Shown: positions 26,885-35,702 of the stretch, one piece after another
How positions within the stretch are numbered: position 1 is the first letter of the stretch
Layout of the letters: each line of letters starts with the position of its first letter
NCBI RefSeq assembly: GCF_011250645.1
Contig: NZ_JAANNO010000003.1
Location: 310,001-374,000 of the forward strand
DNA length: 64,000 bases
Direction of reading: 5' to 3'
DNA from: Motilibacter aurantiacus
Lineage (GTDB): Bacteria > Actinomycetota > Actinomycetes > Motilibacterales > Motilibacteraceae
Made by a program: the position numbers and the translations under genes
The notes under the pieces: model-generated
The model's database searches: none
What the model was told of the DNA's origin: nothing
What the model saw: the letters and a program-made list of their open reading frames with translations, nothing else

Positions 26885-28660
26885 TCAGCCGGCGACGAGC
26901 CCGGCCACGGCGCCGACGACGACGACCGCCGGAGGCCGTACGCCCGCGCGGGCGCAGTCGTCCCCGGCCGCCGCGAGCGTGGTGCGCAGGACGCGCTGGC
27001 CCTCCAGCGTCCCCTGCTGCACGACCGCGACCGGTGTGTCCCCGCCCCGGCCCCCGGCGACGAGGGCCGCGCTGATCGCGGGCAGCCGGTCGACCGCCAT
27101 GAGCAGGACCAGCGTGCCGTTCAGCCGGGCGAGCGCGTCCCAGTCGACCGTCGAGCGCGGGTCCCCGGGCGGCACGTGGCCGGAGACGACGACGAACTCC
27201 TGGGCCAGCTCGCGGTGGGTGACCGGCACGTCCGCGGCGGCCGGGGCGCCCAGCGCGCTGGTGACCCCGGGCACCACCTCGACGGGTACGCCGGCCGCCC
27301 GGCAGGCCGCCAGCTCCTCCCAGCCGCGGGCGAAGACGTACGGGTCACCACCCTTGAGGCGGACGACCCGCTTGCCCTCGCGAGCCAGCGAGACGAGGCG
27401 GGCGTTGGTCTCCTCCTGGGGAACGGTCCGACCGCCCGGGGTCTTCGAGGCGTCCACGACCTTCACCCCCGGGGCCAGCCCGTCGAGCACGGTGGTCGGG
27501 CCGAGCCGGTCGGCGACCACGACGTCCGCGGCGGCGAGCAACTGCAGGCCGCGCACGGTCAGCAGGGCCGGGTCGCCGGGCCCGCCGCCGACGAGGGCGA
27601 CCGAGCCGACCGGGCGCCCGCCGTCACCGGCCGGTGCGGGCTGCCCGAGCGCGCCGCGCAAGGCCCGGACGAAGGCGTCGGACGTGTCCGGGTCCCGGAC
27701 CGCCACACGGGCCCACTCCGGCCCGAGGCCGGGGAAGGTGTCACCGCGGCGTACGGCGAAGCCGACGTCACGCAATGCGCTGCGGACGTCGACGGGGGTG
27801 CGCAGGAGCAGGAACGGCCCCCGGGCATCCGGGACGACGTCGACGCCGGGCACGCCCGCGAGCGCCTCCGCCAGGTGCTCGCGGTGGGCCACGATGCCCC
27901 GGGCCCACGTCGCCGACTCCTCGACCGCGGAAGGGGCACTGCACGCCTCGACGGCGACCAACGCGGGTGCCGACAGCGGCCAGAGCGGCTGCGCCTGCTG
28001 CAGCCGGGCCACCAGCGCGGGGTCGGCGAGCAGGTAGCCGACGCGCAGCCCGGCCAGCCCCCACGTCTTGGTGAGGCTGCGGACGACGACGAGCCCCGGC
28101 AGGTCCGAGCGGCCGGCCAGGGACTCCGCCTCCCCGGGCACGGCGTCCATGAAGGCCTCGTCGACGACGACGACCCGCCCCGGGCGGCAGAGCGCGGAGA
28201 GCGTCGACGCGGGGTGCAGGACGGAGGTCGGGTTCGTCGGGTTGCCGACGACGACGAGGTCCGCGTCCTCGGGGACGAGGCCGGGGCCCACCCTGAAGGG
28301 CGGCGCCAGCACCACGCGCTCCACCTCATGACCGGCGGCGCGCAGGGCCGCCTCCGGCTCCGTGAACTGCGGGTGGACGACCACCGCACGGCGGGGGCGC
28401 AGCGTGCGGGCCAGCAGCACGAACCCCTCGGCCGCGCCCGCGGTGAGGAGCACGGACCCGGCCGGACGCCCGTGCCTGGCCGCGACCGCCGCCCGGGCCG
28501 AGCTCTGGTCCGGGTACGCCGCGAGCCGCCCGAGCGCGCCGGTGAGCCGGGCGAGCAGCCAGGACGGCGGGGCGCCGGCCCGGACGTTCACCGCGAGGTC
28601 GACGAGCCCCGGGGCGACGTCCCTGTCGCCGTGGTGTCCCAGGTCGACGTCAGTGGGCAT
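26885..28660 (-). CDS. CobC-like aminotransferase / uroporphyrinogen-III C-methyltransferase fusion
   Basis: 591 residues in two parts. Residues 1-340 are a fold-type I PLP enzyme like CobC/CobD threonine-phosphate decarboxylase or histidinol-phosphate aminotransferase: GNPTNPTSVLHP, VVDEAFMD, and RSLTKTWGLAGLRVGY with the PLP lysine at 198. It would supply the (R)-1-amino-2-propanol arm. Residues 351-591 are a complete SUMT (CobA): VALVGGGPGDPALLTVRG, VVRLKGGDPYVFARGWEE, VVPGVTSALG; it makes precorrin-2 from uroporphyrinogen III. Last gene of the ten-gene operon, overlapping cbiX by 11 bases. The fusion joins the first and a late step of B12 synthesis. Confidence 0.9.
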   Translation of the reverse strand: MPTDVDLGHHGDRDVAPGLVDLAVNVRAGAPPSWLLARLTGALGRLAAYPDQSSARAAVAARHGRPAGSVLLTAGAAEGFVLLARTLRPRRAVVVHPQFTEPEAALRAAGHEVERVVLAPPFRVGPGLVPEDADLVVVGNPTNPTSVLHPASTLSALCRPGRVVVVDEAFMDAVPGEAESLAGRSDLPGLVVVRSLTKTWGLAGLRVGYLLADPALVARLQQAQPLWPLSAPALVAVEACSAPSAVEESATWARGIVAHREHLAEALAGVPGVDVVPDARGPFLLLRTPVDVRSALRDVGFAVRRGDTFPGLGPEWARVAVRDPDTSDAFVRALRGALGQPAPAGDGGRPVGSVALVGGGPGDPALLTVRGLQLLAAADVVVADRLGPTTVLDGLAPGVKVVDASKTPGGRTVPQEETNARLVSLAREGKRVVRLKGGDPYVFARGWEELAACRAAGVPVEVVPGVTSALGAPAAADVPVTHRELAQEFVVVSGHVPPGDPRSTVDWDALARLNGTLVLLMAVDRLPAISAALVAGGRGGDTPVAVVQQGTLEGQRVLRTTLAAAGDDCARAGVRPPAVVVVGAVAGLVAG

Positions 28661-29345
28661 GCGCGGTGAACTTCGGACGGTAGAAACAGGAATTGCAGTT
28701 CGACCTGAGGTCCCCGTCCAGCACCTCGGCGTAGCGCTCGAGCACGAGGTCGGCCAGCCCGTCGCAGTCGCCCACCGGGGCAGCGGCCCGGACGTCGGCG
28801 AGCCCGGAGGTCGGCATCGGCCCGAGCGGCGTGAAGAGGGAGTACGGCACGACGACCGCGCGCTCCGCGCCCAGCCGGCGGCACCGCTCGAGCGCGGCCT
28901 CGACGGACGGCCCGGCCTGCACGAACGCCGGCTCGACGAGGCCGAAGCCCCGCCCCTCCCACAGCATCCGCGCCACCTTCACCGTCTCGGCGTTGGCCTG
29001 CGGCTCGTCGGGCCCGTGGCCGACCAGCACGACGGCGCTGTCGGCCCGGCCGGCCCCGGCGAGCGCGGCGTCGACGCGCTCCTCGAGCAGCCGCAACAGG
29101 GTGGGATGCGGGCCGAACGGCCGGGCGACGCGTCGGCCCGCGGGCGCCTCCCAGCCGGCCGCGAGCAGGACGAGCGGGACGCCGACGGGCCCGGGCCCGG
29201 GCGCATCGGGCCCGGGCGAGGACGACAGGACCTCGACGCCCTCGGCGACCAGCCGCTTGCTCAGCCGCTCGGCGAGCAGGTCGGCCTGCTCCCCCGCGTC
29301 GGCGGGGACGGCCAGCAGGAGCAGCGGGGGGCGTACGGCCGTCAC
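28650..29345 (-). CDS. cbiX: Sirohydrochlorin chelatase, CbiX family
   Basis: 231 residues from the GTG overlapping the cobH stop by four bases. PPLLLLAVPAD starts the first lobe; VVLVGHGPDEPQAN holds the metal-binding His of type II chelatases, and RAVVVPYSLFTPLG the second lobe. The C-terminus carries CNSCFYRPKFTAHAH, a Cys-x2-Cys plus His tail reminiscent of the metal or Fe-S binding tails of long CbiX proteins. It inserts Co(II) or Fe(II) into sirohydrochlorin or a related early macrocycle. Presence beside a CobN-type late chelatase is notable. Confidence 0.85.
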   Translation of the reverse strand: MTAVRPPLLLLAVPADAGEQADLLAERLSKRLVAEGVEVLSSSPGPDAPGPGPVGVPLVLLAAGWEAPAGRRVARPFGPHPTLLRLLEERVDAALAGAGRADSAVVLVGHGPDEPQANAETVKVARMLWEGRGFGLVEPAFVQAGPSVEAALERCRRLGAERAVVVPYSLFTPLGPMPTSGLADVRAAAPVGDCDGLADLVLERYAEVLDGDLRSNCNSCFYRPKFTAHAH

Positions 29346-29929
29346 TGCGCCTCCTCCACGTAGAGCAACGCGTTGACCGCGGCGGCGGCGACCGCCGAGC
29401 CGCCCTTCTCCGAAGCGTTGCTGACCGACGGCAGGCCGGAGGCCCGGAGCGCGGCCTTCGACTCTGCGGCCCCGACGAAGCCGACCGGGAGCCCGACGAC
29501 CAGCGCCGGTCGCGCGTCCAGCTCCAGCAGGGTGAAGAGCGCCGTCGGGGCGTTGCCCACGACCCACACCGCACCGTGGCCGACCTCGCCGAGCGCCTCG
29601 CGGAAGCCCGCGGAAGAGCGCGTCTCCCCCGGCCGCGGCTGCGCCGTCCGCACCCGGCACAGCACCGGGCGGGACGTGATGCCGGCCGCCACCATCTCGG
29701 CGTCCGCGACCACGGGGGCCCCGGCCCGGAGGGCGGCCAGCCCGCGCTCGAGGTCGCCCTCGGCGCAGGCCAGGTCCTGCACGTAGTCCAGGTCCGCACT
29801 GGCGTGCACGACCCTCTCGACGACGGCCCGCGTCAGCGGCGGCAGGCCCGAGGTGTCGACCCGGGAGCGCAGGATCGCGTACGACTCCTGCTCGATGGGG
29901 TGCACGGTGCGGGTTCCGGGGCGGCTCAT
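29342..29929 (-). CDS. cobH: Precorrin-8X methylmutase
   Basis: 195 residues from the ATG at 29929. HPIEQESYAILRSR is the family start with the active-site His region that moves the methyl from C11 to C12, giving hydrogenobyrinic acid. AVWVVGNAPTALFTLLEL and GLPVGFVGAAESK are also diagnostic. Length is normal. Four-base overlaps with both neighbours (ATGA upstream, GTGA downstream). Confidence 0.95.
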   Translation of the reverse strand: MSRPGTRTVHPIEQESYAILRSRVDTSGLPPLTRAVVERVVHASADLDYVQDLACAEGDLERGLAALRAGAPVVADAEMVAAGITSRPVLCRVRTAQPRPGETRSSAGFREALGEVGHGAVWVVGNAPTALFTLLELDARPALVVGLPVGFVGAAESKAALRASGLPSVSNASEKGGSAVAAAAVNALLYVEEAQ

Positions 29930-31596
29930 CGCATCCACCGGTACCCGCGCGGGGTCACCATGCGGCCGCCCACCATCCGGGTGTTGCTGCTGCCGACGAG
30001 CACGACGGAGTACATGTCGACGTCGTCGGGGTCCAGCTGCGCGACGGTGGTCAGCAGCACCCGCTGCCCGTCCCGCGTCGCGTTGCGCACGACGCCGACC
30101 GGCGTGTCCGGCGGCCGGTGCCCGGCCAGCAGGCCGATCGCCTTCGGCAGCTGCCAGTCCCGGGCCCGGCTGCGCGGGTTGTAGAACACGGTCACGAAGT
30201 CGCCCTCGGCCGCGGCGCGCACGCGGGCCTCGATCGCCTCCCACGGCGTGTGCAGGTCCGACAGGCTGATGTACGCCGCGTCGTGCCCGAGCGGCGCGCC
30301 GAGCAGCGCCGCGGCGGCCAGGGCGGCCGTGACGCCGGGGACGCCCACCACGTCGATGTCGTGACCGGCGACGTCGAGGGCCGGGCTGGCCATGGCGTAG
30401 ACGCCGGCGTCGCCGGAGCCGATGAGCGCGACGGCATGGCCCTGCCGAGCCTGCTCGACGGCCAGCCGGGCACGGGCCTCCTCGTCCCCCAGGCCGGAGA
30501 CGAGCACGCGCGTGCCGGGCCGCAGCAGGTCGCGGACCTGGTCGACGTACTGGTCGAGCCCGACGACGACGGAGGACCGGGCCAGCTCGGCGACGGCCCG
30601 CGGTGTGACGAGGTCGCGCGCCCCGGGGCCGAGCCCGACCAGCGCGAGCCGGCCGCGCGGGCGGTGCCGTGCGACTGCCGCAGTCGACATCGCTGATTTG
30701 CGCTTCGGCACGAGCAGCTCGGCCGTGCCTCCGGACAGCGCCGCGGCCTCCGCGACGCTCGGGGTGCCGACCTCCTCCAGGACGACCGAGCTCGGGTTGG
30801 GCACGTCCACCGCGGCGAGAGCGGCGGCGGGGTACGTCACCAGCGGCCAGCCGCGCAGGCGTGCGGCCTCGACGATCCCGGCCTCGTCGGCCTTGAGGTC
30901 GACGGTCGCGAGGTGCCGCACGGAGGCGGCCGAGACGCCGGCCTCGGCCAGCGCCGCGTCGACGAGGGCGAGCACCTCGTCGGCCGGGACACCGCGGCTG
31001 GCCCCGACGCCGACCACGATCGACGGCGGGCGCAGCACGGCGGTGGCGGCGGACGGCTCGACGACGCGGTCGGTCACGAGGAGGGTGGCGTCCCCGCTCG
31101 CGTGCGGGTCGACGGCGAGCGCCGGCAGCGGCCACGTCGCGTCGGCCTGCAGCCGGACCGGGTCGCCGTCCAGCAGCGCACGGCTCACGGCCGCGACGGC
31201 GCCCTCCACCGGCCAGCCGAGGGTGTCCAGGCCAGGGATGCCCGTGGCGTCGGTGGCCGTGGTGATGACGGGCGTCGCACCGAGGGCGGCGGCGACGCGC
31301 TCGGCCAGGGCGTTGGCGCCGCCGCCGTGCCCGCCCACGAGGGCGACCGCGTGCCGGCGCGACTCGTCGACGCACACGACGCCCGGGTCGCTCGCCTTGT
31401 CCTGCAGCAGCGGGGCGACGAGCCGCACGGTCGCGCCGACGGCGAGGAAGGCGACGATGCCGTCGCACTCCCGCCACGCTCGGGCGAGCGCCTCGGCGGC
31501 GGCACCGTCGTAGCGGCGGGCCTCCTCCGGCCAGGCGGCGGCGAGCTGCGCGGCGGCGGCCCGTCCGGCGGCGGTGACCGCGACCAGGCCGATCAC
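29926..31596 (-). CDS. CbiG-CobJ fusion: cobalt-precorrin hydrolase / precorrin-3B C17-methyltransferase
   Basis: 556 residues from the GTG at 31596. The N-terminal half (about 1-310) is CbiG: DGIVAFLAVGATVRLVAPLL, DKASDPGVVCVDE and GHGGGANALAE, then the CbiG C-terminal domain SIVVGVGASRGVPADEV. CbiG opens the ring lactone and releases acetaldehyde in the anaerobic route. From about 325 follows a tetrapyrrole methylase, ALVGLGPGARDLVTPRA, SGDAGVYAMASP and NPRSRARDWQ, the C17 methyltransferase CobJ/CbiH. Fusing hydrolase and methylase puts both steps of ring contraction in one protein. Embedded in the operon with 4-base overlaps. Confidence 0.92.
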   Translation of the reverse strand: MIGLVAVTAAGRAAAAQLAAAWPEEARRYDGAAAEALARAWRECDGIVAFLAVGATVRLVAPLLQDKASDPGVVCVDESRRHAVALVGGHGGGANALAERVAAALGATPVITTATDATGIPGLDTLGWPVEGAVAAVSRALLDGDPVRLQADATWPLPALAVDPHASGDATLLVTDRVVEPSAATAVLRPPSIVVGVGASRGVPADEVLALVDAALAEAGVSAASVRHLATVDLKADEAGIVEAARLRGWPLVTYPAAALAAVDVPNPSSVVLEEVGTPSVAEAAALSGGTAELLVPKRKSAMSTAAVARHRPRGRLALVGLGPGARDLVTPRAVAELARSSVVVGLDQYVDQVRDLLRPGTRVLVSGLGDEEARARLAVEQARQGHAVALIGSGDAGVYAMASPALDVAGHDIDVVGVPGVTAALAAAALLGAPLGHDAAYISLSDLHTPWEAIEARVRAAAEGDFVTVFYNPRSRARDWQLPKAIGLLAGHRPPDTPVGVVRNATRDGQRVLLTTVAQLDPDDVDMYSVVLVGSSNTRMVGGRMVTPRGYRWMR

Positions 31597-32783
31597 AGCC
31601 GCTCCCCCCACACGAGGAGCACGGGGTTCTCCGCGGCGAGCCTGGTGGAGCCGTCGGGCAGCGCCCGCATGCGGGACGACTGGAGCAACGTGCCGTCGAC
31701 CGCGTACCCGCCGCCCGACAGCGCATCGCGCACCGGCGCGAGCCGGTCGACCGCGGCGAGGGCCGCCACGACGCGGGCCGGCTTGCGGCGCGCGCAGGCG
31801 GCGACCACGTCGGGGCCTCCCCCTCCGACGAACACGGCGTCCGGGTCGGGCAGTGTGTCGAGGGCCGCCGGTGCCGAGCCGGCGACGACGTCGACGCTGA
31901 CGCCGTGACGCCGGGCGTTCGCGTCGACCCTGCGGCACTGGTCCGCGTCGCGCTCGACGGCGACCACTGCCGCGCCGAAGCGGGCGCACTCGACGGCCAC
32001 GGACCCGCTGCCCGCCCCGACGTCCCACACGAGCAGGCCGGGACGGGGCGCGAGCCGCGCCAGGGCCAGCGCGCGCACCTCGGCCTTGGTGACCATGCTG
32101 TCGCGATGGGCGAACTCGGATTCCGGAAGAGCCCAGGCGTCCGGGGCGGCCGCCCGGGGCCAGGCCGAGCCGACCCGGGTCGCGAGCCGCTCGTCGTCGA
32201 GCACCAGGGTCACGTTGGGGTCGGCCCAGGCCCGGGCGGTGTCCTGCACGCTGATCGCGGTCACCCGCTCCTCGTCCGTGCCGAGCCGCTCGCAGACCAC
32301 CATGCGGCGCGCGGTGGCACCGAGGGCGGCGCCGATCTCCGCCGGCCCCGCGCCCGGGCCGGTGAGCACCGCGACCTTGGGGTGGGCGCGGCAGGCGTTC
32401 ACCGCGGCGGCCAGGTCGCGGCCGTGCGCGGAGACGACGAGGGCGTCGTCCCAGGGCAGCCCGACGCGCGCGAAGGCCAGCGCCACGGACGACACCCCCG
32501 GGAGCACGCGCGGGTCGAGCCCGGCCTCGCGCAGCGCGCGCACGATGCCGAAGAACCCGGGGTCGCCGCTGGCCACGACGACGGCCTCGCCGTCGTGCCG
32601 GGCCAGCTCCTCGACCGCCGGCGACAGCGGGCCCATGACGACGGTGCGGGCCGTCGCCGGCACGGCGACGGCGTCCAGGTGACGGCGCCCGCCGACCACC
32701 AGGGTCGCCCCGGCCAGTGCGCGCGACGCGTCCGCGCCGAGGGGGGAGCCGTCGTACCCGACGACCGTGACCGTGCCGGTCAC
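31593..32783 (-). CDS. cobL: Precorrin-6Y C5,15-methyltransferase (decarboxylating)
   Basis: 396 residues from the GTG at 32783. The N-terminal methylase (about 1-200; TVTVVGYDGSPL, ASGDPGFFGIVRAL, PGVSSVALAFARVGLPWDDA) is the CbiE part, and the C-terminal Rossmann methylase (LVWDVGAGSGSVAVECARF, FVGGG) is the CbiT part, which decarboxylates and methylates C15. Both parts are intact, so one protein carries both activities. GTGA overlap with cobM and with cbiG-cobJ. Confidence 0.95.
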   Translation of the reverse strand: MTGTVTVVGYDGSPLGADASRALAGATLVVGGRRHLDAVAVPATARTVVMGPLSPAVEELARHDGEAVVVASGDPGFFGIVRALREAGLDPRVLPGVSSVALAFARVGLPWDDALVVSAHGRDLAAAVNACRAHPKVAVLTGPGAGPAEIGAALGATARRMVVCERLGTDEERVTAISVQDTARAWADPNVTLVLDDERLATRVGSAWPRAAAPDAWALPESEFAHRDSMVTKAEVRALALARLAPRPGLLVWDVGAGSGSVAVECARFGAAVVAVERDADQCRRVDANARRHGVSVDVVAGSAPAALDTLPDPDAVFVGGGGPDVVAACARRKPARVVAALAAVDRLAPVRDALSGGGYAVDGTLLQSSRMRALPDGSTRLAAENPVLLVWGERL

Positions 32784-33601
32784 GGTGCTCCCTCGCCGGC
32801 CTGCCGGGACGCCCGGAGCGCCCGCCGCGCCTCCGGGTCCGCCCTGCGGAACCCGTGGAAGTGCCCGGGGTGGTAGAGGTGGGAGCGCGTGCCGCCCGCG
32901 GTGAGCGCGGGGCCGACGAGGAAGAGCGTGTGCTTCCAGAGCTTGTGCTCCTTGACCGTGTCCTCGAGCGTGCCGACCGTGCACTGCACGACGAGCTCGT
33001 CGGGCCAGGTCGCCTGGTAGGCGATGACCACCGGTGTGTCCTCGCTGTAGCCGCCCTCGAGCAGCTCCTCCTGCAGCTGCCCCGAGCGGGCCGCGGACAG
33101 GAAGAGCGCCATCGTCGTCCCGTGGCGGGCGAAGTCGCGCGTCTCCTCCCCGGCGGGCATGGGGGTCTTGCCTCCCCCGAGCCGCGTCAGGATCACCGAC
33201 TGGGCGACCTCGGGAATCGTCAGCTCGCGCTGCACGATCGCTGCCACTGCGCTGAAGGCGCTGACTCCGGGCACGATCTCGGTCTCGAGGCCGAGCTCGC
33301 GACAGCGGTCGAGCTGCTCCTGGACCGCGCCCCACAGTGCCGGGTCGCCGGAGTGGATGCGGGCGACGCGCAGCCCCTCGGCGAGCGCGCGCTGGTAGAG
33401 CGGCAGCACGCCCTCCATCGGCAGCTGCGCCGAGTCGACGACCTCCGCCCCCTCGCGCACGTGCTGCAGGACGTCCTCGTGAACCAGGCTGGCGGCCCAG
33501 ATGACGATGTCCGCTTCGCCTATCGCGCGCGCGGCGCGGAAGGTCAGCAGGTCCGCGGCGCCCGGCCCGGCGCCGACGAAGGTGACCTTTCCCCGGCTCA
33601 C
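32780..33601 (-). CDS. cobM: Precorrin-4 C11-methyltransferase
   Basis: 273 residues from the GTG at 33601. VTFVGAGPGAADLLTFRAARAI, IHSGDPALWGAVQEQ and VPGVSAFSAVAAIVQRELTIPE are the CobM/CbiF signatures; it adds the C11 methyl using SAM. The C-terminal tail RSHLYHPGHFHGFRRADPEA is His-rich and slightly longer than usual. Overlaps cobI and cobL by four bases each. Confidence 0.95.
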   Translation of the reverse strand: MSRGKVTFVGAGPGAADLLTFRAARAIGEADIVIWAASLVHEDVLQHVREGAEVVDSAQLPMEGVLPLYQRALAEGLRVARIHSGDPALWGAVQEQLDRCRELGLETEIVPGVSAFSAVAAIVQRELTIPEVAQSVILTRLGGGKTPMPAGEETRDFARHGTTMALFLSAARSGQLQEELLEGGYSEDTPVVIAYQATWPDELVVQCTVGTLEDTVKEHKLWKHTLFLVGPALTAGGTRSHLYHPGHFHGFRRADPEARRALRASRQAGEGAP

Positions 33602-34338
33602 AGCTTCCCTCCACGTCCGGTGTGACGACGGGCCGGCGCGACCACCGTCGACAGGTACGGCGCCTCGACGCCGTGCTCGACGTCGGCCAGCGGCCGGACG
33701 TCCTCGTCGGGCAGGCCCATCGCGGCCCCGAAGACCGCGTCGTCGAGCCGTCCGGCGGCGCGCAGCGCCTCGACGACCGCCGGCAGGTGGCGGCCTCCCT
33801 TGTAGGCGACCACCGTGTCGAAGCTCGCCAGTGCCGCTTCGTAGGCCGGCAGGCCCGCGGTCAGCGGCAGCAGCGCCAGCGACTCGGTCCCCTCGCAGAG
33901 GACCGTGCCGCTGCGGGACGCGAGGTCCTGCATCGCGGTGATGCCGGGGACCGTGCCCACCTCGACCCCGGGCACGAGCGTGCGGACGGTCGCGGCGAGG
34001 TAGGCGAACGTCGAGTAGACGTTGGGGTCCCCGATGGTCGCGAACGAGACGGTCGAGGCCCCCGACGCGAACGCGTCGGCGACCGCGCGGCCCGCCGCGT
34101 CCCACGCCTCCTCGCGCCGCGCGGTGAGCCCGCCGCGGTCGCTGAGCGCGAAGACCGCCCGCCGCACCTTCGACGCGTCGACGTGGCGGCGCACGACCTC
34201 CTCGGCCCGTCCCACGACGTCGTCACCCATGACCGGAACGAGCACGACGTCGGATTCCTGCATCACGCGTACTGCTTTGACCGTGACCAGCTCCGGGTCG
34301 CCCGGCCCCACGCCGACACCGACCAGCCGCGGGGTCAT
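33598..34338 (-). CDS. cobI: Precorrin-2 C20-methyltransferase
   Basis: 246 residues from the ATG at 34338. LVGVGVGPGDPELVTVKAVRVM is the SAM-binding start; VSFATIGDPNVYSTFAYL and VPGITAMQDLASRSG identify CobI/CbiL. It makes precorrin-3A. In many actinobacteria CobI is fused to CobJ; here CobJ is instead fused to CbiG and CobI stands alone. ATGA overlap with cobB. Confidence 0.95.
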   Translation of the reverse strand: MTPRLVGVGVGPGDPELVTVKAVRVMQESDVVLVPVMGDDVVGRAEEVVRRHVDASKVRRAVFALSDRGGLTARREEAWDAAGRAVADAFASGASTVSFATIGDPNVYSTFAYLAATVRTLVPGVEVGTVPGITAMQDLASRSGTVLCEGTESLALLPLTAGLPAYEAALASFDTVVAYKGGRHLPAVVEALRAAGRLDDAVFGAAMGLPDEDVRPLADVEHGVEAPYLSTVVAPARRHTGRGGKL

Positions 34339-35702
34339 GCAGCGGCCTCGACGCGGGCGGCGAACTCGGTGAAGCGGCGGGCGAGCTTGGGGGCGCCGGC
34401 CCAGTGGACGTGCAGGTACGACGCGTGCACGCCGCCCTGCACGAAGCCCTCGGAGGAACCCGCGCGCCACTGCCACGCGGGCAGCTGCCCGGCGGGCGGG
34501 CTGCAGGCGGTGCGGTGGAACTCGTGCCCCCGCACGCGCTGCCCCTCGACGGCCAGCGAGTTGTCGCTGACCGCGACGGCGTCCCGGTAGCCCAGGGTCA
34601 GGTTGCCCGTCATCCGGGCGTCGATGTCGAGCACGCCGCACATCGGCTGCCCGTCCAGGGCCTTCGCGAGGTAGAGCAGCCCGGCGCACTCGGCGGCGAC
34701 CGGCGCCCCCGACGCCGCGAGCCGCGACACCGCCGCCCGCAGCTGCTCGTTCGCCGAGAGCTCCGCGGCGTACATCTCGGGGAAGCCGCCGCCGACGACC
34801 AGGCCGGCGGTGCCCTCGGGCAGGGTCTCGTCGCGCAACGGGTCGACGTGCACCACCTCGGCCCCGGCGGCGGTCAGCAGCTCGGAGGTCTCGGCGTAGG
34901 AGAAGGTGAACGCGGCCCCGGCCGCGACAGCGATGCGGGGGCGGCCACCGGCCGGCTCCCCGATCGCGACTCGCGGGTCCCAGGGCGCGTCGCTCAGCCC
35001 TCCCGCGCTGCGCGCCACCTCGAGGACGCCCTCGAGGTCGACGCAGGCCGACACCAGCTCGCCGAGCGCGCGCACCGTCGCGACCGAGGCCGCGCTGCGC
35101 TCGGCGACGGGGACGAGGCCCAGGTGGCGCGAGGGCGCCGAGATCGCGTCCGAGGGCGGCAGGCACCCCAGCACCGGGACGCCGATCTCCTCGAGCGCCT
35201 GGCGCACGATCTCCTCGTGCCGCTCGGAGCTGACGCGGTTGAGGATGACCCCGCCGATGCGGACGTCGGGGTCGAACGTCGCGAACCCGTGCACGAGGGC
35301 GGCGGCGGACCGCCCCTGCGCCTTGGGGTCGACGACGAGGACGACGGGCGCCCGCAGCAGCTTGGCGATGTGCGCCGTCGACGCCAGCTCGCCGTGGCCG
35401 GTCGCGCCGTCGTACAGGCCCATCACCCCCTCGACGACCGCGAGGTCGGCACCGGCGGCGCCGTGCAGGAAGAGCGGCACCATGCGCTCGGGGCCGCAGA
35501 GGTAGGCGTCGAGGTTGCGCCCGACCCGCCCCGCCGCCAGCCCGTGGTAGCCGGGGTCGATGTAGTCCGGGCCGACCTTGTGCGGCGACACGGCGAGCCC
35601 GCGGCTCGCGAACGCCGCCAGCAGCCCGGTGGCCACCGTCGTCTTCCCATGGCCGCTCGACGGCGCCGCGACGACGAAGCGCGGGACGGATCCGCTGCTC
35701 AC
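34335..35702 (-). CDS. cobB: Cobyrinate a,c-diamide synthase
   Basis: 455 residues from the GTG at 35702 (a GTG one codon earlier is possible). N-terminal dethiobiotin-synthetase-like ATPase (FVVAAPSSGHGKTTVATGLL; KVGPDYIDPGYH; VVEGVMGLYDG) and C-terminal type I glutamine amidotransferase with the nucleophile in AAECAGLLYLAKAL and the terminal His region GHEFHRT. It amidates carboxylates a and c with glutamine and ATP. The SERHEE... DARMTGNLTLGYR-type region is characteristic. Overlaps cobO and cobI by four bases. Confidence 0.95.
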   Translation of the reverse strand: MSSGSVPRFVVAAPSSGHGKTTVATGLLAAFASRGLAVSPHKVGPDYIDPGYHGLAAGRVGRNLDAYLCGPERMVPLFLHGAAGADLAVVEGVMGLYDGATGHGELASTAHIAKLLRAPVVLVVDPKAQGRSAAALVHGFATFDPDVRIGGVILNRVSSERHEEIVRQALEEIGVPVLGCLPPSDAISAPSRHLGLVPVAERSAASVATVRALGELVSACVDLEGVLEVARSAGGLSDAPWDPRVAIGEPAGGRPRIAVAAGAAFTFSYAETSELLTAAGAEVVHVDPLRDETLPEGTAGLVVGGGFPEMYAAELSANEQLRAAVSRLAASGAPVAAECAGLLYLAKALDGQPMCGVLDIDARMTGNLTLGYRDAVAVSDNSLAVEGQRVRGHEFHRTACSPPAGQLPAWQWRAGSSEGFVQGGVHASYLHVHWAGAPKLARRFTEFAARVEAAA

